Assembly: GCA_034336665.1 (NCBI GenBank)
Contig: JAPFBE010000033.1
Span: 682,001-746,000, forward strand
Source: Luscinia megarhynchos
Lineage: Eukaryota; Chordata; Aves; Passeriformes; Turdidae
Direction: 5' to 3'
DNA: 64,000 nt
Under the pieces are notes generated by a model. That model was given only the letters and a program-made list of their open reading frames with translations, had not been told where the DNA came from and searched no databases. The position numbers and the translations under genes were made by a program. This document shows positions 53,719 to 63,978 of this stretch, one piece after another (position 1 is the first letter of the stretch; the number at the start of each line of letters is the position of its first letter).

Positions 53719-54420
53719 TGTCCTGGGTTGATGATCTGACTGACTCCTCACCCTGCCCCCCTTGGCCATAAAGCTGTCTGCTCCCGGGGGAGGGGCGCCT
53801 GGGCTCTGCTCTGCAGAATGGCCTTGGTTTGCCGCGGGCTTAGCTTGGGGGGGTTGGCTCGCATGCTGCGACTCTTGGCCAGCTCTGGCTGCTGCTGCGT
53901 GGTGGCTATCGCTGCTGTGGTGGTGGCTCGTGGCCTGGTTTGTTAGTTAGCTGTTTTTGCTTGATTTTTTTTTACTTTATATTGCTTAAATTATTTAGTT
54001 TAGCTCGCTGCTGTTTAAGGCTTGCTGGCTATTCCGGCTGTTTTTTCCTTTCTCTCTCTCCCCCTCTCCCTTCTCCCCCTCACCCCCGAAAATTCAGCAC
54101 CAGCTCCGGAGGAACCCTGCGGCCTGCCTCTAGACACCGGCCAGAGAAGCGTTTCGCCCTTCTAGTGAAGATCGAAGCGTCCAAGTTTCTCTCTCTCTCG
54201 GTGAAAACTTTTTTTTGTCATCTAAGTCTGTTCTGGAAAGTGTTTCTCTTGTATGTGTTAATAAATAGGTTTTTTCTCTTGTATGTGTTAATAAATAGGT
54301 TTTTTCCACTTCCCCCTGAGTGAAATTTTTTTCTTAAGTCCAGTGGGATAAAGAATTGGGGGTTTATTTCCTGGGAAGCTCTTCTGGAGTTTTTTCCCTA
54401 AGTTTGTCCAAACTTGGACA
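53719..54420 (+). repeat. 3' LTR of ERVL provirus B (702 bp)
   Basis: Matches the 5' LTR throughout. It has a perfect 30-bp tandem duplication (about 54246-54305, CTCTTGTATGTGTTAATAAA...), giving two AATAAA signals. The duplication is absent from the 5' LTR and from the solo LTR at 2295-2977. Confidence 0.95.
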
Positions 54421-54425
54421 CCCCA

Positions 54426-54840
54426 TTACTAAGGCTAGCTGCTTTACACAATTGTCCTCCCATTCTTGTTTAAAAACGATCATCCCCGCCCCATCGAAAA
54501 TCAGCCTGCAAGTCTGTTTGATATCAAAGGGAAGCGTATCATCGCCTCCAAAAACGCTATCAATGAGTGTGGAAACCATGGCAGAATTAATCCCCCTGTC
54601 CGCAACCGCTTTAACAATTGCCTGCACGTCTTTCGGATTCACGGGTGAGTAGGTTCTTTGATTTCCGCCTGCCCCCCCCACTCGAACCCGGAACACCAGT
54701 GTGGCTGATGGAGCCCATTCCATGCAAGCTATTTTTATTTTCTGCCAGTCTGTAAGCGGGGTTCGATCTTTCTCTGATATCCCCTTAACCCACGCAGGAG
54801 CGTTGCAGCTAGTGATCTTATATGCCACTGCTCCCTTTTT
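54426..54840 (-). pseudogene. gag: gag capsid amino-terminal domain (class II)
   Basis: The 154-codon frame contains NQRTYSPVNPKDVQAIVKAV, then INSAMVSTLIDSVFGGDDTL and IKQTCRLIFDGAGMIVFKQE, the alpha/beta-type capsid amino-terminal fold by motif order. Upstream, ITSCNAPAWVKGISEKDR is part of the linker into capsid. The frame's last residues lie at the ERVL insertion. The tail beyond 54420 is LTR and not Gag. Confidence 0.85.
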
Positions 54841-55251
54841 GTTAAAGCCCCAGTCGGTGTCGGAATTGTCCTCTGACCACTCCTCCGGCCGCCCATCCCA
54901 GCTCGAGCCAGAATCCGAGCCGCAAGTCGACTGACTGGACGTTTCCGGGCTGCTCAGCCTTTTCCTCGGGCTCTGACCCGGCCCCTTCTTCCGGGGGTCG
55001 GCCGTTACCTCCCCTTGGGCTCCCCCCGCTTCCTGCTGGGGGAGGTTCTTGCCCTATAAGGACCTGATTTAAAATGAGCTCTTTGATTGGTCTTAAGCTC
55101 CTTCTCTGGGGCTGCCCCTCCTCCCTGCTCTCCCGCGCTTGCGCCATTCAGTGAGCCTTCTGCATTTCTGCCCCCCGCTTCATTGTTCCACCCCCCACCA
55201 TGCATATCTCCTCCTAAAGGTGCCCCACCTGGATAATTTGACTGTGTCTGC
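54841..55251 (-). pseudogene. gag: gag Pro/Gly-rich region upstream of capsid
   Basis: The frames 54842-55147 and 55005-55205 encode GQEPPPAGSGGSPRGGNGRP and GGGWNNEAGGRNAEG-like sequence, consistent with the spacer between matrix and capsid. Several frames are open because of GC content. A matrix domain is not recognisable and the 5' limit is a judgement. Confidence 0.5.
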
Positions 55252-55575
55252 TTAACAGGGTACTTTATTTGACCTTCGGCAGTCGATTGCTAAAATATTA
55301 GCCTCGGAGGCTAGTTTTCCCCTTACCCCGTGTCTGTACAAAAGGTACCACGCCAGACAGTCCAATTCAATTAAATTTAAATTGGTGATGAGTATTAAGA
55401 GTTGGCAAGTCAGGGACTGCTCTTCTTCTAGACACTTGGTGCACAGACCCTTAGGTCGATATCCCCCCTTACAATGTGCAACCCAAACCTCGTGACAATG
55501 ATTACACTTAAAATGGACAAATGGATAACATTGACACCCTGTAAACATACACCTTATGCGATCCCTGTTGTTCAT
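55252..55575 (-). CDS. Cys-rich ORF downstream of class I pol, unidentified
   Basis: A 107-codon open frame whose ATG overlaps the integrase stop as ATGA (55572-55575). The first 57 residues hold nine Cys: C9, C14, C16, C24, C27, C35, C45, C48 and C57. The two CXXC pairs (24/27 and 45/48) are spaced 17 residues apart, with His at 26, 28 and 34, a zinc-ribbon-like layout. A hydrophobic stretch LLILITNLNLIELDCLAWYLL follows. I do not recognise a family. It may be an accessory gene of the class I provirus, the start of a divergent env, or a chance frame. No signal peptide is seen at its start. Confidence 0.5.
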   Translation of the reverse strand: MNNRDRIRCMFTGCQCYPFVHFKCNHCHEVWVAHCKGGYRPKGLCTKCLEEEQSLTCQLLILITNLNLIELDCLAWYLLYRHGVRGKLASEANILAIDCRRSNKVPC

Positions 55576-56940
55576 TTACTTGGCCGATGTAATTTTATCT
55601 TTAGGTCTCCCGGGGGAGAGGCAACTTTCCACTCGGGTGTTTCTCCCCTTGGCTCAATCCTCTTCACTCATGAAGCGTGTGTCCAGCCTTTTTCTGCTGT
55701 CCAAACTGCTGTGTCTGTTGTTAAAAGGACAAGAAAAGGACCTTCCCAGTGAGGAGAGAGAGGGATGTCTCTCCAGGTTTTTGTAAGAACCTTATCCCCT
55801 GGTTGAATTTTATGTATAGAGAACCCTAAAGGAGTATTCTGTCTTATGATTCCTTATTTCCACAGTTCCTGTAGATTTTTATTTATTGCTACTAGGTATG
55901 GCTGTATTTGTCCATCCTCTATTTTAGGATGTCCTATTGGCATCCCATGACTATAAGGCATACCATAAAGCATTTCAAAAGGTGATAATTCAGTCTCTGA
56001 ATGAGGCATGGTTCTGATGTTTAGTAGTGCCAGAGGGAGGCATTTTGGCCACGACATTTTTGTCTCTATCATTAATTTTGATAACTGGGCTTTTACCATT
56101 TGGTTCATTCGCTCCACCTGTCCTGATCTTTGAGGGTGCCATGAGGTATGATATTCTCATCAAATTTCCAAGGCTTCTGTCAATTGTTTAATGACTTTGG
56201 AGGTAAAGCGTGTTCCTTGATATGAGTATATATAATTAATTATTCCATATCTAGGAATAATTTCTTCCAAAAGAAACTTGGGTACCATCTGGGCTGTAGC
56301 CCTAAAACTCTGGGAGGCCTCCACCCAATGAGTTAATTTATCAACTATTATTAACAAAAATTTATATCTCCCCACTTTGGGTAATTCAGTGAAATCTACT
56401 TGGATCGTTTCAAATGGACGATATGCTTAAGAGCAGCTTCCCCAAACTATTTGTCGTATTCTGGCCTTATTAACCCTTTGGCAAACTAAACACCCTTGTA
56501 CTTCTTGTTTGGCCAATTCAAAGATCCCTTTACATCCGAAAAATTTAAAAAATTATTCTGCTAGTGTCTGGGCCCCCCAGTGTGTTTGTTGGTGCAATCT
56601 CTTTAAAATTTTCCTGGTATATTCCTTTGATAGAAGTTCCCTCCCAACTGGTAGCTTCCACTTACCTTCTTCCAGTTTTCTTCCTATTTTCTCGTATCCT
56701 TAGATTTTTTTTGGGATGGTGTAAGGGGGATATCCCTGAGTCTCGCTTTCTTTGACTTCCGAAGTACTTACCTTTAATAATGGTGCTCTTTTTGCTTCAT
56801 TATCTGCTAAGTTGTTCACTCTAGTTAGAAACTGTATCCCTGCTTGGTGTCCCTTCACATGCACAATTGAAATCGCTTCTGGCTCTCTGATTGCTTCTAG
56901 GATTTGTTTTATTATTTCTCCATGAATCAATCCCTGTCCG
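55572..56940 (-). pseudogene. pol: class I integrase and end of RNase H
   Basis: From high to low: the RNase H end (VKGHQAGIQFLTRVNNLADN), a decayed zinc-binding domain (56400-56690), then the core at 56160-56375 with IIVDKLTHWVEA (first Asp) and YSYQGTRFTSKV, where the second Asp is Tyr. The frame 55854-56117 continues MERMNQMVKAQLSKL with the catalytic Glu and ETELSPFEMLYGMPY. The GPY-like end reads TKTWRDIP and ends DLKIKLHRPSK followed by TGA. A stop interrupts this end near 55676. Confidence 0.85.
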
Positions 56941-56989
56941 CGAGTATTAATTAAACCTCTCTCCTCCCAAATGTTCCCAAAGGTATGGA

Positions 56990-57664
56990 CTACTCCAAAT
57001 GCATATTTGAGTCTGTGAAGATTGTTCTTCCCTTTCCTTTTAGCCTTTTTAATGTTCGCAACACTGCATACAATTCACATGCCTGCACAGACCAACTTTC
57101 ACTCAGGGGTCCTGACTCTACTACCTCCCCTGTCTTACCATCTACAATCGCGTATCCTGACTTCCTTTTTCCCTCTGTAACTCTCGCTGACCTATCCACA
57201 AACCATTTCTCTCCTCCCTCTAACTCTTCTTCCTCTAAGTCCGTTCTGATTCTTGTCTATAATTCCACCACTTCAGCATAGTCATGAGTAGCTCTCTCCG
57301 ATGCTTCTGCAAACAGAAATTGAGCGGGATTTAGTGCAGTAGTTGTTCGCAATTCTAAATCATGTGATTATACTAGTATGGCCTCGTACTTTAAAAGCCT
57401 CGCATCTGTGAGCCACTTATCTGCCTTTTGTTGCAATATGCTCTTCACGTTATGGGGAGTGTACACTACTAATGAGGCTCCCAACATTATTTTCTTTGCC
57501 TCCTGTACTAACAATGCTACTCCTACAATTGCCTGTAGGCAAGTCGACCAGCCCCTGCTCACAGGGTCTAAAAGTTTCGATATATATCCCACACATTTCT
57601 TGGCTCCTGCCCAATCTTGGGTCAATACCCCATGGGCTGTGTGATTACTAACATCCACAAACAA
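56990..57664 (-). pseudogene. pol: class I RNase H and RT connection
   Basis: The frame 57368-57664 shows HGVLTQDWAGAKKCVGYISK and ADKWLTDARLLKYEAIL, the gamma-type connection. The frame 56990-57199 shows VDRSARVTEGKRKSGYAIV, with Arg replacing the Gly of the DG box, an E in ACELYAVLRTL, and IFTDSNMHLE. Stops between the frames inactivate it. Confidence 0.82.
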
Positions 57665-58638
57665 CTGAAAGGGCCTTTTTATATCAGGGAGACTTAATAC
57701 TGGAGCAGTTATGAGTATCTCTTTTATCTTTTTGAATTCTTCTTAATCCTGTTCCATCCATTTTAATCTATCAGTGGTGAGTTTCTCATATAGGAACTTT
57801 ACCTTTTCACTGTACCCTTCTATCCACTGTCTGCAATAACCCAGAAGTCCCAATATCTGCCTTACCTCTCTTTTTGTTTGTGGGGAGGGTAGGGCAACAA
57901 TCCCTGCTACCCTTTCAGGATCTAACTTCTTTTTCCCTTTAGTTAGCTAGTGTCCTAGATATTTAACCTCGGGTTCAGTAAACTGGAGCTTCAATTTAGA
58001 AACCTTTAGTCCTTTGTCTTCCAAGAAATTTAGTAATTCTATAGAGCTTGCTCTCTCATCCTGTTCTTTTGGACCTGTTACTAGCAAGTCGTTTACATAT
58101 TGTAATGATTTAGATCCTTCTACCAGCACAAATTGACTTAGCAACTGTTCAAGTGCTTGGCCGGACAGGTTTGGTGAGTCCACAAACCTCTGTGGCAAAG
58201 AAGTTCACCTGTATTGTTTCTTATTTGTATCTGCGTCTTCCCACTGAAAGACAAAGTAGTCCCTACTGTCCTCAGCTAGGGGGCAAGACCAAAACACATC
58301 TTTCAGATCTATTGCACTATACCATGTATCTTCAGGAGAAACATTGCTCAGTTAAGTATATGGGTTTGACATGGTGGGAAATAATGTTCTAGTCCTCTTG
58401 TTAACCGCTCTAAGATCCTGCACCAACCTGTAGCTACCATCTGTCTTTTGTACTCCTAAAATAGGGGTATTATTCCTAGACATGCATGGTTCTAAAATCC
58501 CTTTTTTCAATAAATCTTTGATTACAGGTTTCAATCATCTCCTTCCGTAGGTATGGGGCATTGTTTAATTCTAATAGAATCCTCTGGCTTATCAATTTCG
58601 ATATGAATAGGTTCCATTTCTAGTTTTCCTGCTTCCCC
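57665..58638 (-). pseudogene. pol: class I reverse transcriptase
   Basis: The fingers frame 58352-58534 reads IKDLLKKGILEPCMSRNNTP and YRLVQDLRAVNKRTRTLFP. The palm frame 57947-58198 reads RFVDSPNLSGQALEQLL and QYVNDLLVTGPKE, where the second position of the usual YVDD box is Asn in place of the first Asp. EDKGLKVSKLKLQFTEPEV follows. Several stops and frameshifts are present, and the sequence between the two frames (58200-58350) is degraded. Confidence 0.85.
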
Positions 58639-58965
58639 TTAGGTGTGCCAGACTTTGGAATTTATTTTTCTCACATCCTCTATAGTCAATTTATACAAAC
58701 TCATCATAAGTCGGGATCCCTGTGCAATCAAACTGATTTCTAAAGCCACCATCAAATCTCTACCTAGCAAATTGTAGTCAGCCTCCTCGACTAATAATAT
58801 ATTTCCTAAACAAAATCTAGTTTCTGATTCTATTCTTACATTTTTGATCACTGGAATATTGAAGGGTTCCCCTTTTGCCCCAATAACCACTATGGTATCT
58901 TTACTTTTGGTACATCCTGGGGGCAACTGCTGAACAGTACTTGTTTCAGCTCCTGAATCCAACAA
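58639..58965 (-). pseudogene. pro: class I protease
   Basis: The 108-codon frame begins MLDSGAETSTVQQLPPG, the DSGA form of the retropepsin active site used by gamma-type viruses. VIGAKGEPFNIPVI and the second box NLLGRDLMVALE follow. It continues toward RT in other frames. Confidence 0.85.
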
Positions 58966-59033
58966 AAATATTAATTCTATTTTCCGGGGTCCTATTCTCA
59001 GCTTTTCCAGGGGCTCCCGTGTTGTTCTGGACC

Positions 59034-59777
59034 CTAAATGGAAAAGCCCCTGACACCTCTAATCCTTCTGACAAATCTTCTCGTCTCTCTTCCTCTTCTG
59101 ACAGTCTCTCTTGAAATGGCCTTTCTTCTTACAATAGAAGCACTCTGGTCCATCTCTTTGGTTTTCCGTTTGCTTCTTCTGGGAGGGCTTTCGCCTCTTC
59201 TGGATTTGATGATGCAGCGTTTGTTTCCCATCTTCTTGGACCTGCTCCTGCATTTATGCTTCCCTTACTGCTGCTACCAACACTCTGGCTTGTGCTTTTT
59301 GCTGTTCTTCCTCCCTCCTCATGTAAACCCGCTGCGCTTTCCTAAGCAGGTCCTGTAACCCTTTCTCCTGCCATCCTTCTATTTTCTCTAGTTTTCTTCG
59401 TATATCTTCCCATGATTTTGCCATGAAATGTGTTTTTAAGAGGACCTCTCCTACTGGGGAATCGGGATCCGTCCCTGAATACATTCGGAGACTACTCCTC
59501 AGCCTCTCTAATCATTCTGTGGGTGTCGCCTCTCCCCTTTGACATTCCCCTAATGCCTTACTCATGTTTTGTCCCTTTTGGTACCGCCTCCTGCACACCC
59601 TGTATTGCCATATTCCTCAGTTCTATCATTCTATTCCTGCCATCTTCTGTTTGTGCGTCCCACAACAGTCTCTGGCTGGGCCATCTCTGGTCACCTCGCA
59701 CTCCTTGGGGGTGTCTGCGCTCTCAGTCCCAAATCGCGGCTTGCCTTATTATTTCCCGCTATTCGACATTGAATAGT
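59034..59777 (-). pseudogene. gag: class I gag: capsid end and nucleocapsid
   Basis: The frame 59254-59484 reads DPDSPVGEVLLKTHFMAKSW, then LQDLLRKAQRVYMRREEE, the capsid carboxy-terminus and charged assembly helix of gamma-type Gag. The frame 59059-59253 carries one zinc knuckle, CFYCKKKGHFKRDC. The upstream part (59490-59777) shows the major homology region in broken frames. The gene is cut at 59777 by the LTR of a class II provirus; the amino-terminal half is outside the window. Confidence 0.85.
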
Positions 59778-60224
59778 TGTAGCTGGTTTTTGAGGTTGGT
59801 GCTTTCCAACCCCAAGCTTAGCAGCTCCAAGCCCAGATTTCTCTGGACTTAGGCTGCTGGGCTTACAGCTACCCACTAGCAAAGTACAGAAAGGTTGAGA
59901 CAGAGCAGCACTGGTTCCGGAGATAGCTTTATTTCTTCGAAGGGAGAGTACTGCCAAGTCTGGTTACATTAGAAAACAAAGGACTTTGTATAGGTTTACA
60001 GAGGATTGAATTTCTACCAATAAAACTACAGCTTTTAAACTAACCAATTATCTAAAAATTCTTAAGTAAAAAAGGACCAATAACTTGTTGGCTTTAAGAG
60101 CCAATAGAAATCCAAAAAGATAAGAGGGTTTTCGACAAAGGAAAAGGGGGGTGGTTGCTAGGCATTCAGTAATTATGGGATGGAATTCCAGGGTTAGATG
60201 TTAGAGGGAGTAACATTCTCTACA
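59778..60224 (-). repeat. 3' LTR of class II copy 3 (447 bp)
   Basis: On the minus strand it starts TGTAGAGAATG and ends CCAGCTACA, with TGTAG/CTACA inverted ends. AATAAA lies in AGAAATAAAGC (plus about 59929). Upstream on the minus strand is ACAGAGAGAGGAATT, a polypurine-type tract. Confidence 0.85.
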
Positions 60225-60289
60225 ATTCCTCTCTCTGTATTTACAAAGAGACTGTCTTTAACAGTTTTCTTAAAACATTAAACTAAACA

Positions 60290-61500
60290 TGAAAACATAG
60301 CTAGTACAACAAAAATGACAATAAAAATCCACAAAATTCCTTTGACCAAGGACGAAGCTCACCCTGTCAGCCTCCATTGGCTAAAAAGATTGTTGACCCA
60401 GTCGGGAGTGGTTTCGGTTTTGAGGTCTTTCACGAGGTTTTTCAGCTTCTGGATGTTTTCTTGAATGGATGTGGAGCAGGAAGACAGGTTGAAGCTGCAC
60501 ATTCCTTCAAAGTCTTCGCAGCCGTGTCCATGGGAGAGCAACAGAAAGTCAATTGCTGCCCGATTTTGCAGAGTTGCATGTCTTATGGTTTCTTCATCTT
60601 TCAAAAGGTCACTCAGAGCAGCAGATGTAGCATTGGCCTGCTTACTAAGCCAGCACCCTAAATGATTAATGTCACCAAGGGCTTTTGCTGCGGCTGCCCA
60701 TGGTAAAAACAGGGAGGCAGCAAATCTTTTGGGTCTGTTCCAAATGTACATTTTGGGATCACAATTTTCGTCAAATTCAGTGTAGGATCTTTTTTTACGT
60801 TTTGAATTACTTTCTTTTTTCCAATTGTGTAATAAGGTAATGTTGGGGGTGAGGGTAGAAAGCTTGCCAAAACTACAAGGTCCTCCTTGAAGACGAGAGG
60901 GGATTCCAGCCCAAACTCGGTCACCACAGATGAGAAACATTCCCTTGGACAGTTTCTTGGGATGAAGGGAGGACTCTGAAATTTTGGGAGTGGTGTAATT
61001 ACACCAATTTGGATAGTTGTATGCTTTATTGATGGGTGATATATCTTTTCTGTATGTGTTTTTGTGCAGATCCAATTCATGTATGTTTTGTTTTGGGCGT
61101 TTAAAATAAAATTTGACACAGTATGTCGCTTTGGAGGACCCCAACAAATCCAATTCTTGGGGTTCCTCAAGGGCATTCGGCAAAATTTTTGTCCAATCAT
61201 CCCAAGTGTCCACGGGGTTGGGCCTCTTACCTGTGGTGCGAAGGAGTTCTGAGTTTTGGACGGGCCATTCATCTGCTGTAAATGGAATTCCCACTAAGCA
61301 TGTGGAAAGTGGGTTGTCAAGGCTGCCTAGGGATAAACATAAGTTATCTTGTTTTAATGTCTTTGCTAGAGTCACCCAAACATTGTGGCTGGGTTGTGGG
61401 CTCATCCAGCCGAAGGCATGAGGTATGTTGAAGACCATTCAGGCAGCAGTGAAAGCAACACCAACTAAGATAATTTTCGTCTTTGAACAAGGATGATGCT
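60290..61500 (-). pseudogene. env: alpharetrovirus-like env, ectodomain open, anchor after a stop
   Basis: The frame 60359-61438 has 359 codons. SU contains SKGMFLICGDRVWAGIP and LQGGPC, and ends at a furin-type site SKRKKRS (about residue 220). TM contains LFLPWAAAAKALGDI as an internal fusion-peptide region, LQNRAAIDFLLLSHGHG, and a loop reading CEDFEGMCS. The second Cys of the usual CX6CC is Ser. A TGA at 60359-60361 is followed in frame by a hydrophobic anchor (ILWIFIVIFVVLAMF). Another TGA just before the first Met cuts off a signal-like stretch (IILVGVAFTAA). The ectodomain is open but leader and anchor are cut off. Confidence 0.9.
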
Positions 61501-61835
61501 TCTGATAGGAAATACAAGCAAAATTCGTTATTTTGGAGAGAGGACGGAGAGGATTTTTCCTTTCCCTTCCCTCCTCCTTTTTTTTAACACTAAACACACA
61601 AAAAAAAGTGGGTATTACGGTTGAGGGTTTTTAACAAAGTAATATTAAAAGCAAGGAAATTCTTAACAAAGGTTAATAATTTTTTAAATTAGAACTACAA
61701 AAGAAAAAACAACCTAATTTCAGCTTTAAGGCTTCTCTGAGGCAGCTAAGGCTGCTTGGTTTTCTGTTTCGTTTGCTGTTGTGTCACAGGACGATTTTTA
61801 CTTTGGTATGTGAGTGCTCTGCAACGCCTGCATCT
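61501..61835 (-). other. integrase-env intergenic stretch
   Basis: A purine/pyrimidine-rich segment between integrase and the env leader; no separate gene is seen. It includes the end of the integrase tail and probably a splice-acceptor region, which I could not place. Confidence 0.35.
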
Positions 61836-63047
61836 CTATGCAGAGCTGGTTTGGTTTTGAGGGGGTTTTGTGTTGGATTCAGGAGGAATTTTGCTGGTGC
61901 CTGAAGGGGTGGGTTTTGCTGTGCCCAGATACGGTTTTATGTTTTTCACTGGGTACCATTTTGGCCCTGATGGCAGAGATACGCAAGCGTATCCCCTTCC
62001 CCAGGTGATTAATTGAAAGGGCCCAGAAATTTGGTGTGTTTCTGGGTCTTTTACCAGCACAGGTGGTTTTTCAGTGAGTTTGGCTTGGGTGGAGTTTGAA
62101 AAATGACGCAGAATTGGGGGATCAGGTTCTGAAGCTGTGCAGTTTAGGAAATTAATGACATAGAGAGCTTTGCAAAGTCTTTCAATTGAAGACAGGATTT
62201 TTGTGTTTATTTGTTGCTGGTTGAGAACTCTTTTGAGGGTTTGATGAGTTCTTTCTATGATAGATTGTCCTGTGGGATTTGCAGCAATTCCAGTGGTGTG
62301 TTCAATTCCCCATTCACTGAAGAACTTTTTCAGATCTCAGGATTTGTAAGCGGGTCCATTGTCAGTTTTAATTTTTTGTGGAACTCCCAAAGTGGCAAAA
62401 GCTAGGAGAACATGCTTGATAGCGTGAGTGGCCTTTTCTCCTGCATGTGCTGATTCAAAAACTGCGCCCGAGAACGTGTCAACTGACACGTGTATGTATT
62501 TTGACTTCCCAAAAGATGGGAAGTGAGTCATGTCAGTTTGCCACAGCTGGCAGCTGTTCAGGCCTCTGGGATTGACTCCTGTACCAATAGAGGGTATTTG
62601 GTAAGTTTGGCAGCTTGGGCACGTTGCCACGATGGCTTTTGCCTGGTCTTTTGCAAGTTTGAACATTCGCATGAGAGCGGGCACATTTTGATGAAAAAAT
62701 GCATGTGACAGCTTTGCCTGGGCAAAGATGTCAGGGACATTTGCAGTTTCCAGAGGCATGGCAAGAGCATCTGCTCTTCTGTTTCCTTCCATAATAAAAC
62801 CTGGAAGATCAGTGTGTGACCTTACATGAACAATGTGGTAGGGCTCTTTTCTGTGAGAAATTAAATATGTTAATGTAGAAATTATCTGGTGCAGTTTTGG
62901 ATTGGGAATATCTTTTAAAAAGGCGTGTTCTGCTCGTATAGCTATACCGGCTACATAGGCTGTGACCAAATCGAAGGGTTTGTCTTTGAATTTTTCAAAG
63001 GCTCTGACAACGGCTGCCAGCTCTGAAATTTGTGGAGATCCCTCCAC
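61836..63047 (-). pseudogene. pol: RNase H end and integrase
   Basis: The frame 62337-63047 starts in RNase H. The third Asp box reads LVTAYVAG, having lost two residues including the Asp of VTDSAYV. Integrase shows SHAFFHQN and ATCPSC (zinc-binding), WQTDMTHFPSFG with the first Asp and IKTDNGPAYKS with the second. A TGA at 62337 interrupts it. After it, TGQSIIERTHQTL carries the catalytic Glu, so all three acidic residues persist across the stop. The C-terminal domain (61836-62060) reads GPFQLITWGRGYACV. Confidence 0.87.
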
Positions 63048-63071
63048 TATTTGAATATTTGATTCCCAATT

Positions 63072-63978
63072 TTAGGTTTTGGGGTTTTTCCAAGTCATAA
63101 CTGACTTGTGAGAGGAGCCTGAGCCATCTGTGAAAACAGTTAGGGATTTGAGGGGGGTTCTGCTTTGAACTAATTTTGGAATTAAGTGAAAACTTGCATC
63201 GTTATTGAAAAGCTTATGCTGGGGTAATTGATTTGAAATTTGGCCAGTATAGCTATCTAGAGCAATTTGAAGGTTTTCATTGGTTTGAAGCAAATGCTCC
63301 AAATTTCCAGTGGTCAATGGCAGGTATATGTAGGTGAACTCACACCCAGCGAGGGAGCGGAGGCGAGTTCTGGCCTTTTTTATAAGAAGTGCTATGATTT
63401 CTTGAAATGTGGTAATTGTTTTTGTGGGTTGATTGCTTGTGAAGACCCATTCAAGGATCAGCAAAGGGTTTGAGAGTTTGGGGTCCCATTGGAAAATCAG
63501 TCCATGAAAGTGAGGGGCTTTTCCCAAAACGGCAAATTGGAAAGGTAAATCAGGTTCAAACCGATGAGTTTGACATGAGGAAAGGGCTTCTTGGACTTTG
63601 ACGATGACGATGTTGAGCTTCTGGCGTGATGGAGCATGGGGAGTTGATGTCTTCTTTTCCCCGAAGAAGGTTGAACAGGGGAGTGAGTTGTTTTGTTGGG
63701 ATTCCCAGCAGGGGGTGTACCCAGTTGATGGATCCGCACAGGCTGTGCAAGTCTCTTAGGGTTTTTGGATTGTCCTTGATGGAAAGCTGCTGGGGTACGA
63801 TGGTTGTTTCTCGAATTTGCAGTCCAAGGTAGTTCCACGGGCTGGTGTACTGTACCTTGTCTTCACGGATTTCAAATCCGGCTTTTTTGATGGTTTGAAT
63901 GGTTGCTTTCACGGCTTTGTCCAAGTAAGTTTTTTCAGAGGCACAGATCAAGATATCATCCATGTAGTGGAGGAACAT
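63072..63978 (-). pseudogene. pol: reverse transcriptase and start of RNase H
   Basis: The palm frame 63556-63978 reads FLHYMDDILICASEKTYLDK, then AGFEIREDKVQYTSPWNYLG. The thumb reads LCGSINWVHPLLGIPTKQ, the typical alpha-type order. The frame 63072-63527 is the connection (HGLIFQWDPKLSNPLLILEW) and the RNase H start TVFTDGSGSSHKSVMTW, with the first Asp. A frame change near 63550 separates them. The 5' part lies beyond the window. Confidence 0.87.

Larger units (their letters stand above)
47662..54420 (+). mobile_element. ERVL provirus B, complete with both LTRs and CCCCA duplication
   Basis: LTRs at 47662-48329 and 53719-54420 enclose leader, gag, protease, RT, RNase H and integrase on the plus strand, with no env. 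The flanks are identical: CCCCA at 47657-47661 and 54421-54425. It lies opposite to, and inside, the class II gag. Coding regions contain many TAG/TGA in place of TGG. Its pol is clearly related to ERVL provirus A, yet the LTRs are unrelated. A solo LTR of this family is at 2295-2977. Confidence 0.96.
44835..55251 (-). mobile_element. class II gag-env element without pol, 5' LTR missing
   Basis: The pieces on the minus strand are a gag Pro-rich region (54841-55251), capsid amino-terminal domain (54426-54840), capsid carboxy-terminal domain and nucleocapsid (47157-47661), env (45236-47060), polypurine tract and a 265-bp LTR (44835-45099). Capsid is split by ERVL provirus B (47662-54420). Between nucleocapsid and env no pro or pol remains. 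The 5' end joins the class I sequence near 55251 without a recognisable LTR or duplication, so a deletion probably removed it. Confidence 0.8.
36600..59777 (-). mobile_element. class I (gamma-like) provirus, split by three later insertions
   Basis: Minus-strand pieces in order are capsid C-terminus and nucleocapsid (59034-59777), protease, RT, RNase H, integrase (to 55572), a Cys-rich ORF (55252-55575), env amino-terminal part (44602-44834), and env SU-TM (36600-37937). The insertions are a class II provirus (59778 to beyond the window) in gag, a class II gag-env element (44835 to about 55251) before env, and an ERVL provirus (37938-44601) inside env. The single CCHC box, the DSGA protease and the GPY-type integrase end place it in class I. 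The 5' half of gag must lie beyond the window. Confidence 0.85.

Noticed and set aside
44835..55251. A 6-bp target duplication for the class II gag-env element
   Set aside because: The left flank (CTTCCA) has no partner near 55.2 kb and no 5' LTR exists, so no duplication is claimed.
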